Positions 7,208 to 14,267 of a stretch of DNA of 23,261 nt are shown in pieces; within the stretch, counting starts at the first letter, position 1; each line of letters begins with the position of its first letter. Origin of the DNA: CAUZFZ01 sp963579025 (GTDB lineage: Bacteria; Planctomycetota; Planctomycetia; Planctomycetales; Planctomycetaceae). Location: assembly GCA_963579025.1 (NCBI GenBank), contig CAUZFZ010000162.1, positions 1-23,261 on the forward strand, read 5' to 3'. Under the pieces are notes generated by a model that worked only from the letters and a program-made list of their open reading frames with translations, had not been told where the DNA came from and made no database searches. The position numbers were made by a program, and so were the translations under genes.

Positions 7208-7909
7208 ATGCCTCGTCGAAAAAAGTCTGAATGGGATCGCCTCAACGATCGCATCATCGCCTGCGACGCGTGCCCGCGGCTCATCGACCACTGCAAACAC
7301 ATCGCCGCCACAAAACGCCGGGCGTATCTCGACGACGATTACTGGGGCGGGCCGATTCCAAACTTCGGCGATTCGCGGGCGAGACTGTTGCTGGTAGGTC
7401 TGGCCCCGGGCGCTCATGGAGCGAACCGCACGGGCCGGATGTTTACCGGCGACCGCAGCGGAGACTGGCTGTTTCGCGCGTTGCACAAGGCCGGCTTCGC
7501 GAATCAGCCCGAGGCCACTGGACGTGATGACGGCCTGAAACTGGTTGACTGTGCCGTGACCAATGCCTGTCACTGTGCTCCGCCGGATAACAAGCCGACG
7601 CGAGACGAAGTCGGTAATTGTCGCGGCTGGTTTCAATCAACGGTCGACGCGTTACCCGTGCGAGTCTTCCTGGGACTCGGGCAGATCGGTTGGCGATCGG
7701 TGATTGATCTCGCCAGAGAGAACGAGTGGTACACAGGGAAACTGCCGAAATTCAGCCACGGGGCCGAAGTTGAGTTGTCCGAGGGCCGTGTCCTGCTGGG
7801 CAGTTTTCATCCCAGCCAGCAAAACACTTTTACGGGTCGGCTGACAGAAACCATGTTCGATGCTGTATTCTCAAGAGCCCGACGGCTTCTCGAAACCGGA
7901 CAGAACTGA
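7208..7909 (+). CDS. Family 5 uracil-DNA glycosylase (UdgB type)
   Basis: The 233-residue product removes uracil and other deaminated bases from DNA in base excision repair. Motif A GLAPGAHGANRTGRMFTGD (64-82) and the late motif FHPSQQNTFTGRLT (200-213) are the family 5 signatures. In this family motif A lacks the polar catalytic residue of family 1 enzymes, as here. Cys19, Cys22, Cys121, Cys123 and Cys137 supply candidates for the 4Fe-4S cluster. Length is normal. GGAG (7198-7201) lies 6 bases before the ATG. Only 23 bp separate it from the ABC ATPase gene, so the two are probably cotranscribed, though a functional link is not evident. Confidence 0.92.
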   Translation: MPRRKKSEWDRLNDRIIACDACPRLIDHCKHIAATKRRAYLDDDYWGGPIPNFGDSRARLLLVGLAPGAHGANRTGRMFTGDRSGDWLFRALHKAGFANQPEATGRDDGLKLVDCAVTNACHCAPPDNKPTRDEVGNCRGWFQSTVDALPVRVFLGLGQIGWRSVIDLARENEWYTGKLPKFSHGAEVELSEGRVLLGSFHPSQQNTFTGRLTETMFDAVFSRARRLLETGQN

Positions 7910-8060
7910 CTAACCTGTCCGTTTGAGGCGAATCGCCCCGCGGTCTGTTGCCCGAACTGGTAAAGCCCGATCGCAAGCTTCTATACTCGGGATTCGTGTC
8001 GCAATTGTGCCAAAATGCCATCGAGACGGTCTCCTTCGAGCAGACTCTGGATAAACGTAC

Positions 8061-8249
8061 ATGACGCCCGGGACTAAGCGCATGTTGATCGGATCGATCG
8101 CCGCTTCCGCCATCGTCGGCATCCTGTCGATTGTCGATCTGGTTGCGGGCGTGCCGTTCGCCGGGCAGACCGTGCTGGACATCATGTTTCTCGCGAGTGC
8201 CGGACTGATTGGCTACATGGGCTTCGACACGTATCGCGAGATGTCCTGA
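8061..8249 (+). CDS. Small two-helix membrane protein
   Basis: The 62-residue product has two hydrophobic segments, about 9-28 (IGSIAASAIVGILSIVDLV) and 36-54 (VLDIMFLASAGLIGYMGF), with a short basic N-terminus and a charged FDTYREMS tail. It probably sits in the inner membrane with both ends on the same side. The coding look is supported by codon-position GC bias and the clean hydrophobic pattern. There is a weak GGA-type ribosome site only. I recognise no family function. It stands alone, 151 bp after the glycosylase and 128 bp before the next gene. Confidence 0.7.
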   Translation: MTPGTKRMLIGSIAASAIVGILSIVDLVAGVPFAGQTVLDIMFLASAGLIGYMGFDTYREMS

Positions 8250-8268
8250 GTCGATACAGCGGCAGGCG

Positions 8269-8308
8269 GATTTCTCCGAAATCCGCAGATACCGATTTCG
8301 GAGAAATC
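8269..8308. repeat. 15-bp perfect inverted repeat in the intergenic gap
   Basis: GATTTCTCCGAAATC (8269-8283) is exactly complementary to 8294-8308, with a 10-base loop. Each arm is itself nearly palindromic around TCTCCGA/TCGGAGA. It follows the stop of the small membrane protein by about 20 bases but has no T run. It could be an attenuating hairpin or a dispersed palindrome. Confidence 0.65.
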
Positions 8309-8377
8309 GGGCTACGGCTCAGGCACGGTGTACAGAGAAGCTGATCTGACGAAACCCGACAGGAAGGGAATCCCGCC

Positions 8378-9400
8378 GTGGCCGAGCGTCCTTCTCTCAT
8401 TGCGAGACTGATCGGCTGGCTCAAATGGCCGCTCGCAATTGGTCTGATCACACTGCTCGTTCATCAGAACCGTGAGCAGTTCCAGCGTTTGCTCACCGAG
8501 CCCATTCACTGGCGCTTTCTGGTCGCTGCATTTGTGCTCTGCAGCAGTTCGATTGTCCTGACGTTTTTTCGCTGGTATCTGCTCGTGAAAGCGCAGGATT
8601 TTCCGTTCACAATGGGTGACGCTGTACGTCTTGGGTTTCTGGGCTACCTGTTTAACTATGTGGGCCCCGGAATCGTCGGCGGCGATCTGGCCAAAGCCGT
8701 CCTGATGGTTCGCGAGCAGACCGAACGCCGAGCCGTCGCAGTGGCCACAATACTCCTCGACCGCATCCTGGGGCTGCTGGCGCTGTTCATGGTGGCTTCG
8801 GGAGCCGGGATGTGTCTGGAGCAGGACCTCGGCAGTGGCGAAACACTCGTCTGGGCCACATGGGGGGGCACCGCGGCCGGGCTCATCGGACTCGCCATCA
8901 TGCTGCATCCGGCGACTCCGCGATCCCGCTGGCTCAACTGGCTGACACGACTTCCGAAGATCGGCGGAATGGTTGGCGATGCTGCGACGGCCATCGCTTT
9001 GTATCAGACGCGCCGGATGGTCGTTGTGGCCACGGTGCTGATCAGCATTGTCGGGCACTTCGGGATCATCTCGTCATTCTATTGCTGCGCCCGAGCTATC
9101 GCGGGCGATGCTGACGTGCCCGGCTATGTGGCGCACCTGTTAATTATTCCGCCCGCTGAGGTTGCGGCGTCCTTCTTTCCGACACCGGGAGGACTCGGTG
9201 CACTTGAGTACGCCGTGAAGAAGTCCTACGAACTGGCTGGCTTTGAAGCGGGTCTTGGCGTGCTGGCGGCCGGAGCGTATCGCGCGACAACGATCCTCGT
9301 GGCAGCCGTCGGTTCGCTTTACTACTTTGCGGCGCGCAAGCAGATTCAGGAGATGCTGGCTCAAGCCGAAGCTCAGGGCGACGGCGAGTCCACATCCTGA
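8378..9400 (+). CDS. Lysylphosphatidylglycerol synthase TM-region / UPF0104 family membrane protein
   Basis: The 340-residue product has about eight hydrophobic segments, including WPLAIGLITLLVH, FLVAAFVLCSSSIVL, LLALFMVASGAG and ATILVAAVGSLYYFA. Family hallmarks are RLGFLGYLFNYVGPGIVGGDLAKA (split by the first loop), LLDRILGLLALF and the late PTPGGLGALEYA-type motif FPTPGGLGALEYAV. This family (PF03706) is found as the flippase-like part of MprF and as stand-alone proteins in envelope lipid or glycan transport; the catalytic aminoacyl-transferase half of MprF is absent. Translation starts at GTG, preceded by AGGAAGGGA (8361-8369). The beta-lactamase-fold gene follows after 37 bp, suggesting a two-gene unit. 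Confidence 0.88.
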   Translation: MAERPSLIARLIGWLKWPLAIGLITLLVHQNREQFQRLLTEPIHWRFLVAAFVLCSSSIVLTFFRWYLLVKAQDFPFTMGDAVRLGFLGYLFNYVGPGIVGGDLAKAVLMVREQTERRAVAVATILLDRILGLLALFMVASGAGMCLEQDLGSGETLVWATWGGTAAGLIGLAIMLHPATPRSRWLNWLTRLPKIGGMVGDAATAIALYQTRRMVVVATVLISIVGHFGIISSFYCCARAIAGDADVPGYVAHLLIIPPAEVAASFFPTPGGLGALEYAVKKSYELAGFEAGLGVLAAGAYRATTILVAAVGSLYYFAARKQIQEMLAQAEAQGDGESTS

Positions 9401-9437
9401 CCGCCGTCTACGACTGGTTTGCATCACGAGGATGGGC

Positions 9438-10574
9438 ATGGATTCCTTCGCAGAACCGCATCAGGCGCAGCTCGATCCCGCACGCTGGCAATTCGCATGC
9501 GACCTGCTGAAACGATTCTGTGACGACGGCGCGTTGCCGTCGGTCGGATTGATCGCAGGACGCAGCGGAGCGGTCGTCGAACCGCAGTTCTTCGGAGTTC
9601 AGACGCTGGACGGATCGCAGCCGGTGCGGGACGACGCCGTCTTTCTGATCGCGTCCATCACCAAACCGATCGTCGCAATGGCGGTCCTGATGCTGGCAGA
9701 ACGCGGCGAGTTGAAGCTCTCCGACAAAGTCATCGAGTACGTCCCGAAATTCGGGAAACACGGCAAGAACGGTGTCCGCGTCCGCCACCTGCTGACGCAC
9801 TCGTCAGGACTGCCGGACATGCTGCCGAACAATGTCGAGTTGCGTCAGCAACACGCACCGCTGTCGGCATTTGTTGAGGGAACGTGCGAGATCGAACTCG
9901 AATTCCCGCCGGGCCGCGGAGTGCGTTACCAGAGCATGGGCTTTGCGATGCTCGGCGAGATCATTCAGCGAGTCTCAGGCGTGCCCTGTGCTGAGTTCGT
10001 TCGCCGGGAAATCTTCGAACCGCTGAGCATGGTCGATTCATGGCTCGGTCTACCCGCCGATTGGTTTGAGGGCGAACCTCCACAGACCGACCGCATTCCG
10101 GAGATCCGCATTCCGCCCGAGCAGGAGAATCAGGACTGGAACTGGAACAACCGTTACTGGCGAATGCTGGGCGCTCCGTGGGGCGGACTGCTGACGACGC
10201 CACTCGATCTGGCCCGCTTTTGCCAGATGATGCTGGGGCGATTGCCATCGGGAGTTGAGTCCTCCGTGCTTTCCCCGGCAGCGATCCATGCGGCAACTCG
10301 AAACCAGCTTGAAGTGATGCCGGATATCCCGGAGACCGATCGACGCACGAAGCCGTGGGGATTGGGCTGGCGTCTGAATTGGCCGGCTCACAGCGCCAAC
10401 TTCGGCGATTTCCTCGGAAACCGGACTTACGGTCATTGGGGAGCCACGGGTACAGTTCTGTGGATCGACCCGGACCTCGACGCATTCATGGTGCTGTTGA
10501 CGACCTGCCCGCAGGAACCGCACGGAACGTATCTCGCCCGGGTCTCTAACGCAGTAGCCGCTGCGTTTGTGTAG
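9438..10574 (+). CDS. Serine hydrolase of the class C beta-lactamase / PBP fold
   Basis: The 378-residue product keeps the three active-site motifs of the family: SITK (73-76, nucleophile Ser73 and Lys76), Tyr164 in RYQSMGF at the YxN/YxS position, and HWG (333-335) in YGHWGATG. LLTHSSGLPD is also typical. No signal peptide is visible (start DSFAEPHQAQLD), so it is probably cytoplasmic and an esterase or peptidase rather than a periplasmic antibiotic-resistance enzyme. Start 9438 is chosen for GAGG (9428-9431) 6 bases upstream; ATG 9432 is an alternative. An in-frame ORF reaching back into the preceding gene has no family homology. Confidence 0.88.
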   Translation: MDSFAEPHQAQLDPARWQFACDLLKRFCDDGALPSVGLIAGRSGAVVEPQFFGVQTLDGSQPVRDDAVFLIASITKPIVAMAVLMLAERGELKLSDKVIEYVPKFGKHGKNGVRVRHLLTHSSGLPDMLPNNVELRQQHAPLSAFVEGTCEIELEFPPGRGVRYQSMGFAMLGEIIQRVSGVPCAEFVRREIFEPLSMVDSWLGLPADWFEGEPPQTDRIPEIRIPPEQENQDWNWNNRYWRMLGAPWGGLLTTPLDLARFCQMMLGRLPSGVESSVLSPAAIHAATRNQLEVMPDIPETDRRTKPWGLGWRLNWPAHSANFGDFLGNRTYGHWGATGTVLWIDPDLDAFMVLLTTCPQEPHGTYLARVSNAVAAAFV

Positions 10575-10594
10575 CGACAGCCGATCACTCACAC

Positions 10595-10687
10595 CTCTTA
10601 ATCTTAATCCTACTCTTAATCCTAATCTCCTTAGGACTGACTGCTCGCGGACGAGAGTAAGATTAAGAGTAGGATTAAGAGTAAGAG
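10595..10687. repeat. Palindromic TTAATC-iterated element, 35-bp arms
   Basis: Bases 10595-10629 (CTCTTAATCTTAATCC...) and the reverse complement of 10653-10687 match at 32 of 35 positions around a 23-base spacer. Each arm is built of degenerate TTAATC/TACTC units. A 20-base segment of the right arm (10661-10680) recurs exactly at 18054-18073. It occupies most of the gap between the hydrolase and ACT-domain genes. Confidence 0.8.
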
Positions 10688-10729
10688 TCAGGTGGCTGGG
10701 AGCCGCCTTGTGAATGGAGTCCAGAGAGC

Positions 10730-11239
10730 ATGTCGACGGGTTTCGGGGAAGGCGAATTCACTGATGCCACAACCATAAGTGGCCGCAGTTGGCCCGCGCT
10801 CACGCAGTTCTGCGTGATCATGGAGAACCGTGTCGGCAGCTTGAACCAGCTTGTCCGCAGCCTCGAACGCTACGACATGCGGATCATCGCTCTGAGCATC
10901 GTCGACACGGTCGACGTGGCCATTGCCCGAGTGATGCTGGACCACGTGGAACGCGCCCGCGAATTGTTTGAACTCTCCGGCTTCACTTTCTTTGAGAACG
11001 AAGTCATCGGCATTCAGCTTCCAGAACAGGAGCAGCCATTCCTGTCGGTATGCTCGGTGCTGCTGCAGGCGGAACTCAATGTGAATTACATGTATCCGCT
11101 GCTATACCGCCGCGCGGGACACGGCGCGATCGCGATTCACACCGACGACATGGACGCCGCGACGCGTGTCCTGTCGGACAAGGGGTTTATCCTGATCTCC
11201 GAAGACGACCTCTCGAACGACGACGAATTCTTCAGCTGA
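10730..11239 (+). CDS. Double ACT-domain protein
   Basis: The 169-residue product holds two ACT-like domains: about 26-98 (TQFCVIMENRVGSLNQLV..., the beta-alpha start of an ACT fold) and about 103-160 (PFLSVCSVLLQAELNVNYMYPL..., then AIAIHTDDMDAATRVLSDKGF). Stand-alone paired ACT proteins bind amino acids or similar ligands and act as regulators; no catalytic domain is attached. The C-terminus is acidic (SEDDLSNDDEFFS). A purine-rich AGAGAGC precedes the ATG. Its stop lies 4 bp from the stop of the convergent regulator gene, leaving no room for a separate terminator. Confidence 0.85.
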   Translation: MSTGFGEGEFTDATTISGRSWPALTQFCVIMENRVGSLNQLVRSLERYDMRIIALSIVDTVDVAIARVMLDHVERARELFELSGFTFFENEVIGIQLPEQEQPFLSVCSVLLQAELNVNYMYPLLYRRAGHGAIAIHTDDMDAATRVLSDKGFILISEDDLSNDDEFFS

Positions 11240-11243
11240 GTCG

Positions 11244-12632
11244 TCACTCTTCGGCCAGCCCCAGCGATTCGAGGCGGCGATACAGAGCCGGGCGGGTCAG
11301 TCCCAGCAGTTTGGCTGCCTGGGCTTTGTTTCCACCGGCGAGTTCCAGCGCATTGGCGATGTGCTCGCGCTCGATCCGCGACAGCAATTGCTCAAGCGGC
11401 TCCACGCGGCCAGTCGGAGGCGGTCCAAGGCTTTGAGCGTCCAGGCCTGTTCGGAATCGAAACGGCAGATGATCAGTGCCAATGACACTTCCCGTGCAGG
11501 CGGCGTGTGCTTCAGAGACGACCTGCTCGAGTTCGTCCAGGTTGCCCGGCCAGTTGTAATGCTCGAAGAGTGAGTTGACCTCGTCGGTGAATCCGGAGAC
11601 CTGTTGTCCGCTGCCGTGATTGCGGTGTTCCAGGAAGTGCTGAGCCAGCAGGGGCACATCGCCGGCGCGGCGTGCCAGCGGCGGCAACTCAATCTGCAGC
11701 GCTGTCACCAGAAAATAGAAGTCCTCTGTCAGCGACTCGTCGACTCGAAGTTGATTCAGATCAACCGAACTGGCGGTCATTAATCGCACCTGATTGCGAA
11801 ACGCGGCGCCATGTCGGGATGGAATGAAGTCCAGCAGTCGCTGCTGCAGGTCCCGCGGCAGACGTTCGATGTGATCCAGAAAAATCGTCCCGGGGTGCAG
11901 TGCTGACGCCGTCGAGACGTCAGCCCAGTCAGTTTCGACCAGGCGACTTAGTGATTCCTGCAATTCAGTCGCGGGCAGCTTCCGACAATTCAAGGGCACG
12001 AACGCTCGTTGTCCGCCCGGTGCTGCGTAGTGAATCGATCGAGCCACGTGCTCTTTCCCGGTTCCAGGCTGGCCGGTGAAATGCACAATGGCATTTGACT
12101 GACGGGCAAGCTGTGCCTGTTCCAGCACTCGCTGCATGCCCGGTGAACGACACACGATCGACGAAATGTTGTAGCGTTCGCGCAGATCGTGCCGCAGCGC
12201 GGCTAGTTCCGCATGCACAGTCGCGATCACGGAAGTCCCTGCCGGTTGTCCCGCCGACGGTACGGCGGTCACAACTCCCAGGATGAACGAGCTACGATTC
12301 CTGTCGTCCAGCGGAAAGAAATGTACCAATCGCGTCGATGTCTGCAGCGAATTCCGGTTAACGAAATATCGCGGCGTCTGTGTGGCTGCTCCGTCAAAAA
12401 CTTCCGGCGGCGGACACAGCGACTCTGTCAACGACTCGACGTCAGTCGGCTCGGCCGAAGATGCGAAGTCGCAGACGCGTCCGACCGTTTCGGCGGCAGT
12501 CCATCCCGTCAACAGTTCACAGCCCTGATTGACAAACACCACCCGGCGTTGAGCGTCGATTACGAAGACGGGTGTCTCGACCGCGTTGAGAGCGGTTTCA
12601 AGACGGATGCGTCGTGTGCCTCGTTTCGCCAC
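11244..12632 (-). CDS. PAS-AAA+-Fis regulator related to sigma-54 activators but lacking GAFTGA
   Basis: The 462-residue product has a PAS domain (about 10-120; VFVIDAQRRVVFVNQGCELLTGW), an AAA+ domain (about 160-385) and a Fis-type helix-turn-helix (420-461; NKAQAAKLLGLTRPALYRRL). Walker A is GQPGTGKE (187-194). The Walker B region reads TIFLDHIERLP (249-259), with His where activators have Glu. The loop that should hold GAFTGA (about 221-246) reads SLSRLVETDWADVSTASALH, so contact with sigma-54 is unlikely. The arginine-finger region FRDDLYYRL is altered to LTEDFYFLV. The DNA-binding end is intact. GTG 12632 has AGAGGA 11 bases upstream; GTG 12653, overlapping the previous stop as GTGA, is the alternative. 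It is probably a PAS-sensing DNA-binding regulator that does not remodel sigma-54. Confidence 0.85.
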   Translation of the reverse strand: MAKRGTRRIRLETALNAVETPVFVIDAQRRVVFVNQGCELLTGWTAAETVGRVCDFASSAEPTDVESLTESLCPPPEVFDGAATQTPRYFVNRNSLQTSTRLVHFFPLDDRNRSSFILGVVTAVPSAGQPAGTSVIATVHAELAALRHDLRERYNISSIVCRSPGMQRVLEQAQLARQSNAIVHFTGQPGTGKEHVARSIHYAAPGGQRAFVPLNCRKLPATELQESLSRLVETDWADVSTASALHPGTIFLDHIERLPRDLQQRLLDFIPSRHGAAFRNQVRLMTASSVDLNQLRVDESLTEDFYFLVTALQIELPPLARRAGDVPLLAQHFLEHRNHGSGQQVSGFTDEVNSLFEHYNWPGNLDELEQVVSEAHAACTGSVIGTDHLPFRFRTGLDAQSLGPPPTGRVEPLEQLLSRIEREHIANALELAGGNKAQAAKLLGLTRPALYRRLESLGLAEE

Positions 12633-12649
12633 GGGTCGGTTCGTCCTCT

Positions 12650-13549
12650 TCACACAGCCGGCTGCAGTTCGAAAACTGTGATCTCCGGTCGCACCATAAA
12701 ACGCACGCGACGCAGATATCCAATGCCCCGGTTGATGTATAGCGTTCGCCCGCCCGGCGCCGCGACAGCACCCGCGACATACCGCCGATTGCTGACAGGC
12801 AGCATGGGAGCACCCAGAACAGGAAAGCGACACTGACCGCCATGCGTGTGTCCGGCGAGGATCCAGCCACGATAATCTCCCCAACCGGGTAAATCAGCAG
12901 CGTCCGGGTTGTGGCACAGGACCAGTGACGCAGCATCGGTGTTGATGCTGTCGATTGTTTGGTCCAGAGCGAAGTCGGGTGTCCACAGGTCGTCGACTCC
13001 TGCGATCTGCAACCCGCTGACGATGGTTGACGAGTTCCTCAGCATGTGGATGCCAAGGGCATCGAGTCGATCTGTCAGTCGGTCGGCCACGGAGCGCCGA
13101 TTCCAGCCTTCGCCGTAATCGTGATTGCCGGTAATGGCGACCGTCGCCAGGCGAGCAGGAGCCAGGTCTTTCAGCAGGCTTTCCGTTTCGACGATCTGCT
13201 GTGGTCCGATGTGATGGAGAAAGTCGCCGGTGATGGCAACGATGTCGGCCTGCAGCGCAGACACCTGCCGAATCACTCCTGTGAGATATTCAAAGTCGAC
13301 GACCGGTCCGACGTGCAGGTCGCTGATTTGAACCAGCCGGCACGCCTGCAGTCCTGGATGCAGATTGCGAATCGGCAGAGTGACACGCGTGACTTCGACC
13401 CAGTGGGGTTCGACGAAGGCCGCATAAGCCGGCAGTCCGACGATTGCTCCCGCAGTGGCGGCAAGCCCGGCCTTCAGCCACCGCCGACGGGTTAAACGCG
13501 GCGGATCGCAACTGGCTGGGTCGGCCTGGTTGGTCGAGCAATCATGCAT
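12650..13549 (-). CDS. Tat-exported metallophosphoesterase (YkuE-like)
   Basis: The 299-residue product is a calcineurin-like phosphoesterase. Metal-binding motifs are all present: DLH (77-79), GDF (108-110), GNHDY (141-145), His213 and GHTHGG (233-238). The N-terminus TRRRWLKAGLAATAGAIVG (20-38) is a twin-arginine signal or anchor, placing the enzyme outside the cytoplasmic membrane. YkuE-type relatives are implicated in envelope lipid or UDP-sugar turnover; the substrate here is unknown. The ATG overlaps the end of the BON gene by 8 bp (ATGCATGA), and its stop overlaps or adjoins the regulator start, so the three genes are translationally coupled. Confidence 0.9.
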   Translation of the reverse strand: MHDCSTNQADPASCDPPRLTRRRWLKAGLAATAGAIVGLPAYAAFVEPHWVEVTRVTLPIRNLHPGLQACRLVQISDLHVGPVVDFEYLTGVIRQVSALQADIVAITGDFLHHIGPQQIVETESLLKDLAPARLATVAITGNHDYGEGWNRRSVADRLTDRLDALGIHMLRNSSTIVSGLQIAGVDDLWTPDFALDQTIDSINTDAASLVLCHNPDAADLPGWGDYRGWILAGHTHGGQCRFPVLGAPMLPVSNRRYVAGAVAAPGGRTLYINRGIGYLRRVRFMVRPEITVFELQPAV

Positions 13550-13934
13550 TTGACGCCCGGCGACGCACGACCAGATGATTCATCACGCGGTTCACGCCGG
13601 ACAATTCACGCGTGATTCGTTCGATGTCTGGCAAGTCGTTGTCGATCTCGATCACGCCCTGCAGGCAAACGCCATCGCGAAATCGTCGGACGACCAGCGA
13701 CGAGAATCGCACATCCGACTGATTCAGTAGTTCCAGTTGGATGGCTCGTTCCAGCGCATGAGGCTCTGCACTGGCCGACTCCGTCGCTTCCGAGTCAGCG
13801 GCGGGTAACTCGGTATTGGATGCGTCTGGCAGCGGGCTTGCGGCACTCCTGAGTGCAGCGACAGTCATACCCGAAACCGAATCGCTCGCAGTGTCCGTGT
13901 CCGGCGCGTCGAAACGCAGCTTGCGTCCTGCCAT
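13542..13934 (-). CDS. Single BON-domain protein, first gene of the operon
   Basis: The 130-residue product has a Ser/Ala/acid-rich, probably disordered N-terminus (1-57) and a C-terminal BON-like domain (about 58-125). The domain shows HALERAIQLELLNQS, then VCLQGVIEIDNDLPDIERITRELSGV read as beta-turn-helix, and the closing strand NHLVVRRR. BON domains bind lipids or bridge envelope proteins; no signal peptide is seen, so a cytoplasmic place is likely. The start at 13934 is fixed by GGAGG 8 bases upstream; a longer ORF upstream lacks such a site and looks non-coding. It is followed by the phosphoesterase with an 8-bp overlap. Confidence 0.8.
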   Translation of the reverse strand: MAGRKLRFDAPDTDTASDSVSGMTVAALRSAASPLPDASNTELPAADSEATESASAEPHALERAIQLELLNQSDVRFSSLVVRRFRDGVCLQGVIEIDNDLPDIERITRELSGVNRVMNHLVVRRRASNA

Positions 13935-13981
13935 AGCTTTTCCTCCATGCGAAACATCCATGAACATCCACGTGTCGCGGG

Positions 13982-14009
13982 AGTCTATCCGCTTCGTGCG
14001 CAATGTGAA
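13982..14009 (-). promoter_or_regulatory. Candidate sigma70-type promoter of the BON operon
   Basis: On the minus strand TTCACA (14009-14004, 5 of 6 to consensus) and TAGACT (13987-13982, 4 of 6) are 16 bases apart, about 48 bases upstream of the BON start. This is by pattern only. Confidence 0.35.
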
Positions 14010-14267
14010 CACTTTTCCGACGCAGGTTGCAAAACGCGAATTAAGACGACGAGGTTCGTGGAGCTGAGTCGTCCGGTAATTCCAGCCATTCGCCTGATCG
14101 AGTGCCCCATTGATGCAACATTGGGAAGCCGGCCAGGACCCGGTTGAAAATGACGTTTTCGGGTGTACGCTGGGACCGGTTTGCCGCATGCTTGATGTAT
14201 GCCTCGCAACCCTTGAGTGCCTTCGTAACCGGGCGATCAGCAGCTCCCTCTGGCAAAAGGCCGATTC
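14010..14267. other. Divergent intergenic region
   Basis: This is the rest of the 333-bp gap between the BON operon and the divergent five-repeat gene. A weak + strand pair, TTGAAA (14144-14149) and TACGCT (14166-14171) with a 16-base spacer, lies about 100 bases before the ATG at 14268. No ORF, operator palindrome or terminator stands out. Confidence 0.3.

Noticed and set aside
7910..8060. TATACT near 7982 as a promoter for the small membrane protein
   Set aside because: No acceptable -35 element at 16-18 bases; the hexamer alone is weak evidence.
9243..9437. Upstream start of the serine hydrolase at ATG 9243
   Set aside because: It overlaps the UPF0104 gene by about 160 bp; the extra residues are Arg-rich and non-homologous, and 9438 has a good RBS.
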